Source of the DNA: Candidatus Omnitrophota bacterium
GTDB taxonomy: Bacteria; Hinthialibacterota; Hinthialibacteria; Hinthialibacterales; JAKPRU01
Direction of reading: 5' to 3'
Assembly: GCA_029557025.1 (NCBI GenBank)
Contig: JAKPRU010001150.1
Location: 1 to 9,328 of the forward strand
DNA length: 9,328 nucleotides
Of this stretch, positions 6,740 through 9,328 are shown in pieces. Within the stretch, counting starts at the first letter, position 1. Every line of letters starts with the position of its first letter. The position numbers and the translations under genes were made by a program. Below the pieces are notes generated by a model. That model worked only from the letters and a program-made list of their open reading frames with translations. It did no database searches and was not told the DNA's origin.

Positions 6740-7138
6740 GCGGGGAGGAGAAGACGGTCGCGAAAGGGAGTGTTCCCTTTCGAGGAAAGTCCGGACTCCA
6801 CAGAGCAGGACGCTGGGTAACACCCAGGCGGGGTAACCCGACGGAAAGTGCCACAGAAAACAAACCGCCTCCTTTCCGACGAGCGCTCGACGGAAAGCGG
6901 AGGTAAGGGTGAAACGGTGGGGTAAGAGCCTACCGCGGTTCCCGGTGACGGGACCGGCACGGAAAACCCCGTCCGGAGCAAGACCAAGTAAAGGGGATAT
7001 GGGGTTGCTCGCTCCATGCTTCCGAAAGGAAGCGTCCCCGGGGTAGGTCGCTGGAGGCAATCGGGAACGATTGCCCGAGAGAAATGACCGTCCTCCCGAA
7101 TTCAGGGAGACAGAATCCGGCTTATCCCTCCTTCCCGC
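6740..7138 (+). ncRNA. rnpB: RNase P RNA, bacterial type A
   Basis: The catalytic RNA that trims tRNA 5' leaders. P1: GCGGGGAGGAG (6740-6750) pairs with CTCCTTCCCGC (7128-7138), then TTTT. P2: GACGGTC (6753-6759) with GACCGTC (7086-7092). P3: CGAAAGGGA/TCCCTTTCG (6761-6782) with a GTGT loop. P4: AAG-U-CCGGA (6787-6795, bulged U at 6790) with TCCGGCTT (7116-7123); the A-T pair where E. coli has G-C is a compensated change. Conserved words include GAGGAAAGTCCGGACTCC (6782-6799), GTAAGGGTGAAAC (6903-6915), GGTAAGAGC (6921-6929) and GGAGCAAGACCAAGTA (6975-6990). P17 has a GAAA loop, P18 (7056-7075) a GGAA loop, and GGTAGG (7042-7047) is the L15 site for tRNA CCA. A helix CTCCC/GGGAG (7093-7109) sits between P2 and P4, where E. 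coli has only a few unpaired bases. The 3' 37 bases overlap the end of the opposing signalling gene. Confidence 0.96.
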
Positions 7139-7842
7139 TTTTCCGCATCCCCCTCTCTGATATTCGGTTCCTCTCCTTCCGAAGCCATATCCAGGTCGAT
7201 GATGTTTGTGTTTGTTGTATAGTCCTTTATTTGATACCGTCGTACTTTCTGGATTTTCCTGACAATTTCCGCGGAACGTTGGGCGGCTTCATGGACCTGC
7301 TGGAGGACTCTGCGATTTTCCCCGTCGGCTTTTCGGAGCAGCATCTGGGTATACCCGATCAACACGGTCAGGGGCTGCGCCAGTTCGTGACATACGGCTG
7401 CCGCCATTTCGTACACTCCCCGTGATCGTTCTGCATCAACCAACTTGCGCTGGAGCTCGGAGATTCGCAATTGCGCCCGGATTCGCGCCAACAGCTCCTC
7501 GAAATTGAATGGTTTGGTAACATAGTCATCGGCCCCTTTAGTAAACGCATCGACCTTGTCTGTTACCTCGGTTCGAGCCGACATCATAATTACCGGCAGA
7601 AATCTTTTTTCCCGGATTTCCCGAATGCGTTCCAGAACCTCCAAACCGCTCATCCCCGGCATCATCAAGTCCAACAAAATCAAGTTGGGCGGCGCTTCTT
7701 TCACCATGTCAATCGCTTCGGATCCGCTTTGGGCGCCGACCGTTTCATATCCTTCCTTCGACAGCCGTCTCAGCACGAGAGACTGACTGACAACATCGTC
7801 ATCCACAACGAGAATACGAATCGGTCGGTTTTCGTTGTTCAC
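7102..7842 (-). CDS. Response-regulator receiver fused to a HisKA phosphoacceptor domain, no ATPase domain
   Basis: 246 residues from a GTG at 7842. Receiver domain (about 6-125): acidic pair in VVDDD (Asp14/Asp15), phosphoacceptor Asp58 in LLDLMMPG, Ser88 in MMSARTE, Lys110 in TKPF. A linker helix follows, then HisKA with His152 in CHELAQPL and a second helix near 172-200, then RYQIKDYTTNTNIIDLD, a closing motif I recall from similar REC-HisKA proteins. No N, G1 or G2 boxes follow, and the bases beyond the stop are rnpB, so the protein cannot phosphorylate itself with ATP. I infer a phosphorelay intermediate or dimeric adaptor that exchanges phosphate with a separate kinase. The GTG forms a GTGA overlap with the folD stop, with GGTGG 8 bases upstream; another in-frame GTG at 7854 has no ribosome site. 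The last ~12 codons are antisense to the rnpB 3' end. Domain calls are firm; role and partner are unknown. Confidence 0.85.
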   Translation of the reverse strand: MNNENRPIRILVVDDDVVSQSLVLRRLSKEGYETVGAQSGSEAIDMVKEAPPNLILLDLMMPGMSGLEVLERIREIREKRFLPVIMMSARTEVTDKVDAFTKGADDYVTKPFNFEELLARIRAQLRISELQRKLVDAERSRGVYEMAAAVCHELAQPLTVLIGYTQMLLRKADGENRRVLQQVHEAAQRSAEIVRKIQKVRRYQIKDYTTNTNIIDLDMASEGEEPNIREGDAEKREGGISRILSP

Positions 7843-8702
7843 TTCACATGCCACCGTGCTGCCTGAAGGGTGTTGGAAAGAAGCATTGTGATGGTCATCG
7901 GGCCCACGCCGCCCGGAGAGGGACTGATTGCCGAGGCGATTTCTTTCGCCTCTTCAAAGGCGACGTCTCCGACCTGGACATTTTTGCCGTTTCGTTTGAT
8001 GAAATTCGTCCCGACATCAATCACCGTGGCCCCCGGTTTGATCGAATCCGCCCGGACAAATTCCGGTTTACCGATGGCCACAATCAACACGTCTGCATTA
8101 CGGCACTCGCCCGGAAGATTGACGGTTCGGGAATGGCAAACCGTGACTGTGGCGTGTTCCCGTAACAGCAATTGGATCATCGGCTTACCAACGATATTGC
8201 TGCGCCCGACAACAACGGCGCGCTTCCCCAACAGCGGTATTTCATAGCGCCGCAACATTTCGATAATGCCCATCGGCGTACAGGAAACCAGGCATTCCTG
8301 CCCGATGCACAGGTTACCGACATTCAGCGGATGAAATCCGTCCACGTCCTTCCGTGAGTCGATTGTGCGGAATATCGTGGCCTCGTCGATGTGTTTCGGC
8401 ATTGGATGCTGAACGAGAATCCCATCGATGAGGTTATCTCGGTTGAACGACTCGACCAGGTCGATCAGGTCTTTCTGGGAGGTTGACTCTGGGAGATGCT
8501 CCTGGCGTGAGAAGAACCCGACTTCGTTGCACGCCCGAGCCTTATTGCGCACGTATATCTTGGATGCGGGATCATCTCCGACCAGGATCACAGCGAGACC
8601 GGGCGGTCGTCCATGTTCACGCAGGAAGATTTCGGTATCCCGCCGAATTTCTTCACGGATCTGTCTCGCCAGGGCCTTGCCGTCTATGATCGTCGCGGGC
8701 AT
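7839..8702 (-). CDS. folD: Bifunctional methylenetetrahydrofolate dehydrogenase / methenyltetrahydrofolate cyclohydrolase
   Basis: FolD oxidises 5,10-methylene-THF to methenyl-THF with NADP and hydrolyses it to 10-formyl-THF, supplying purine synthesis and initiator tRNA formylation in the cytoplasm. The 287-residue length is standard. Landmarks: VGDDPASKIYVRNKARAC (41-58) with Tyr50 and catalytic Lys54, DGILVQHPMP near 93-102 (usual form VQLPLP), the DVDGFHPLNVG block, SCTPMG (usual PCTPxG), the dinucleotide-binding VVVGRSNIVGKP, DVGTN (usual DVGIN), and the closing SPSPGGVGPMTITMLLSNT. These substitutions are mild and the catalytic residues are present. The ATG at 8702 is preceded by GGAGGAG, a strong ribosome site. 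It overlaps the REC-HisKA gene by four bases and is divergent from purF, which uses 10-formyl-THF-dependent steps later in its pathway. Confidence 0.97.
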   Translation of the reverse strand: MPATIIDGKALARQIREEIRRDTEIFLREHGRPPGLAVILVGDDPASKIYVRNKARACNEVGFFSRQEHLPESTSQKDLIDLVESFNRDNLIDGILVQHPMPKHIDEATIFRTIDSRKDVDGFHPLNVGNLCIGQECLVSCTPMGIIEMLRRYEIPLLGKRAVVVGRSNIVGKPMIQLLLREHATVTVCHSRTVNLPGECRNADVLIVAIGKPEFVRADSIKPGATVIDVGTNFIKRNGKNVQVGDVAFEEAKEIASAISPSPGGVGPMTITMLLSNTLQAARWHVK

Positions 8703-8895
8703 TATCTCCTCCGAGTCCGGAATGGGGCATCGGATACCATCTCCGGGAATGTCTTATATTATCGAAGAACGCGCGATCCTTCCATGAATGCCTTACCTGT
8801 GGATGGGGACCGTTTGCCGGATCCCGACGAGGTCCTATCCATATTCCGGCAGAGAGAAATCCGGAGAGAATCCGGAATCATCGATTGCCGTTCGG

Positions 8896-8924
8896 TTGAA
8901 AGATCGCGACAATGGACGTAAACT
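8896..8924 (+). promoter_or_regulatory. Likely sigma70-type promoter of purF
   Basis: TTGAAA (8896-8901, 5/6 to TTGACA) and TAAACT (8919-8924, 4/6 to TATAAT) are separated by exactly 17 bases and would start transcription near 8931, about 110 bases before the purF start codon. The rest of the 339-base spacer 8703-9041 holds no convincing gene. It is notable for repeated CCGGA/TCCGG words (for example at 8715-8720, 8870-8874 and 8942-8946). For folD only an AT-rich stretch near 8756-8762 looks -10-like, with no clear -35. Confidence 0.5.
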
Positions 8925-9041
8925 GATAAAGAAAAACTGGCCCGGAATGGGTTTGTTTGTCGTGTGTCCGGTTCTGGATCAAACAGGTCAGGGGAGTACG
9001 GATAAGATGTCGGCAGTTTGGAAGAATCTCAGGAGAAACCA

Positions 9042-9328
9042 GTGAGCGAAACGATTCGTGACGCCTGTGGCGTTTTCGGGATTGCAGGTCATCCCGAATC
9101 CGCCAACATGACCTATTTGGGGCTGTATGCCCTTCAGCACCGGGGGCAGGAAAGCGCCGGGATTGTGACGACGGACGGTACGATGGTGTATGACCATCGG
9201 GGCATGGGGCTTGTGGCGGATGTTTTCTCGGAATCCGTCCTTCGAAACCTGATCGGTTCTCGTGCTATCGGGCATGTTCGCTATTCGACCACCGGGACCA
9301 GCGATATGCGGAATGTCCAGCCGGTTCT
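9042..9328 (+). CDS. purF: Amidophosphoribosyltransferase, N-terminal glutaminase part (cut by window end)
   Basis: PurF makes phosphoribosylamine from PRPP and glutamine, the first committed step of purine synthesis. The 95 complete codons seen belong to the N-terminal nucleophile glutaminase domain: MSETIRDACGVFGIAGH (1-17), LGLYALQHRGQESAGIV (28-44), and GHVRYSTTGTS (76-86), which carries the conserved Arg of the glutamine site. Cys9 in DACGVFGI matches the catalytic cysteine; the eight residues before it would be a propeptide removed to expose it, as in the Bacillus-type enzyme. The GTG start at 9042 is fixed by AGGAGA at 9031-9036 and by the short distance to the catalytic Cys. It is divergent from folD. 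The PRPP-binding domain lies outside the window. Confidence 0.95.
   Translation, partial: MSETIRDACGVFGIAGHPESANMTYLGLYALQHRGQESAGIVTTDGTMVYDHRGMGLVADVFSESVLRNLIGSRAIGHVRYSTTGTSDMRNVQPV

Noticed and set aside
6503..7060. 185-codon minus-strand frame opposite rnpB and the co-polymerase end
   Set aside because: It is antisense to a highly structured RNA gene, and the sequence is fully explained by rnpB and the co-polymerase coding frame.
7843..7854. Longer start of the REC-HisKA gene (GTG at 7854)
   Set aside because: No ribosome site lies upstream; the GTG at 7842 has GGTGG at good spacing and a four-base overlap with the folD stop.
8788..9045. 85-codon open frame whose stop overlaps the purF GTG
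   Set aside because: There is no ribosome site before its ATG, no recognisable family, and it spans the likely purF promoter. The GTGA overlap alone is weak evidence.

Overview
The window reads as chromosomal DNA of a Gram-negative-type bacterium with moderate-to-high GC. It holds eight protein genes (two cut by the window edges), an RNase P RNA gene, and several repeat-rich intergenic spacers. Lineage cannot be fixed from the sequence. Type A RNase P RNA and a Wzy/Wzz-type polysaccharide pair point to an envelope with exported polysaccharide. The small palindromic and tandem repeats at gene borders resemble repeat families I recall from deep-branching phyla such as Planctomycetota and Hydrogenedentota; this is an impression, not a demonstrated assignment.

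Layout: (1) 1-641, minus strand, the N-terminal part of an ApbE-like FAD:protein FMN transferase, divergent from (2) 881-2206, an MFS metabolite:H+ symporter-like transporter. The 239-bp spacer between them holds a cluster of hairpins and a TTTGACTC/GAGTCAAA inverted repeat. (3) 2360-3199, a CdsA-type phosphatidate cytidylyltransferase with an unusual signature motif and a long AT-rich hairpin upstream. (4) 3222-4694, minus strand, a polytopic O-antigen ligase/polymerase-type protein convergent with cdsA; the two gene ends meet in a 14-bp degenerate tandem repeat. (5) 4695-5087, a 393-bp repeat island (palindromes plus four 23-bp tandem units). (6) 5088-6665, a Wzz/GumC-type polysaccharide co-polymerase divergent from the ligase. 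(7) 6740-7138, rnpB with its own TATAAT box. (8) 7102-7842, minus strand, a receiver-plus-HisKA protein without an ATPase domain, whose 3' end overlaps the 3' end of rnpB. (9) 7839-8702, minus strand, folD, overlapping the signalling gene by four bases. (10) 9042 to the window end, the start of purF, divergent from folD, with a good sigma70-type promoter candidate.

Functional grouping: the Wzy-like protein and the Wzz-like protein probably act together in polymerising or length-controlling an exported glycan. FolD (one-carbon supply) and PurF (first committed purine step) form a divergent pair linked by purine metabolism. CdsA feeds phospholipid synthesis. I do not see a clearly new multi-gene system. 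The most unusual items are the REC-HisKA protein translationally coupled to folD and overlapping rnpB, the altered CdsA signature, and the repeats that supply the ends of some genes.
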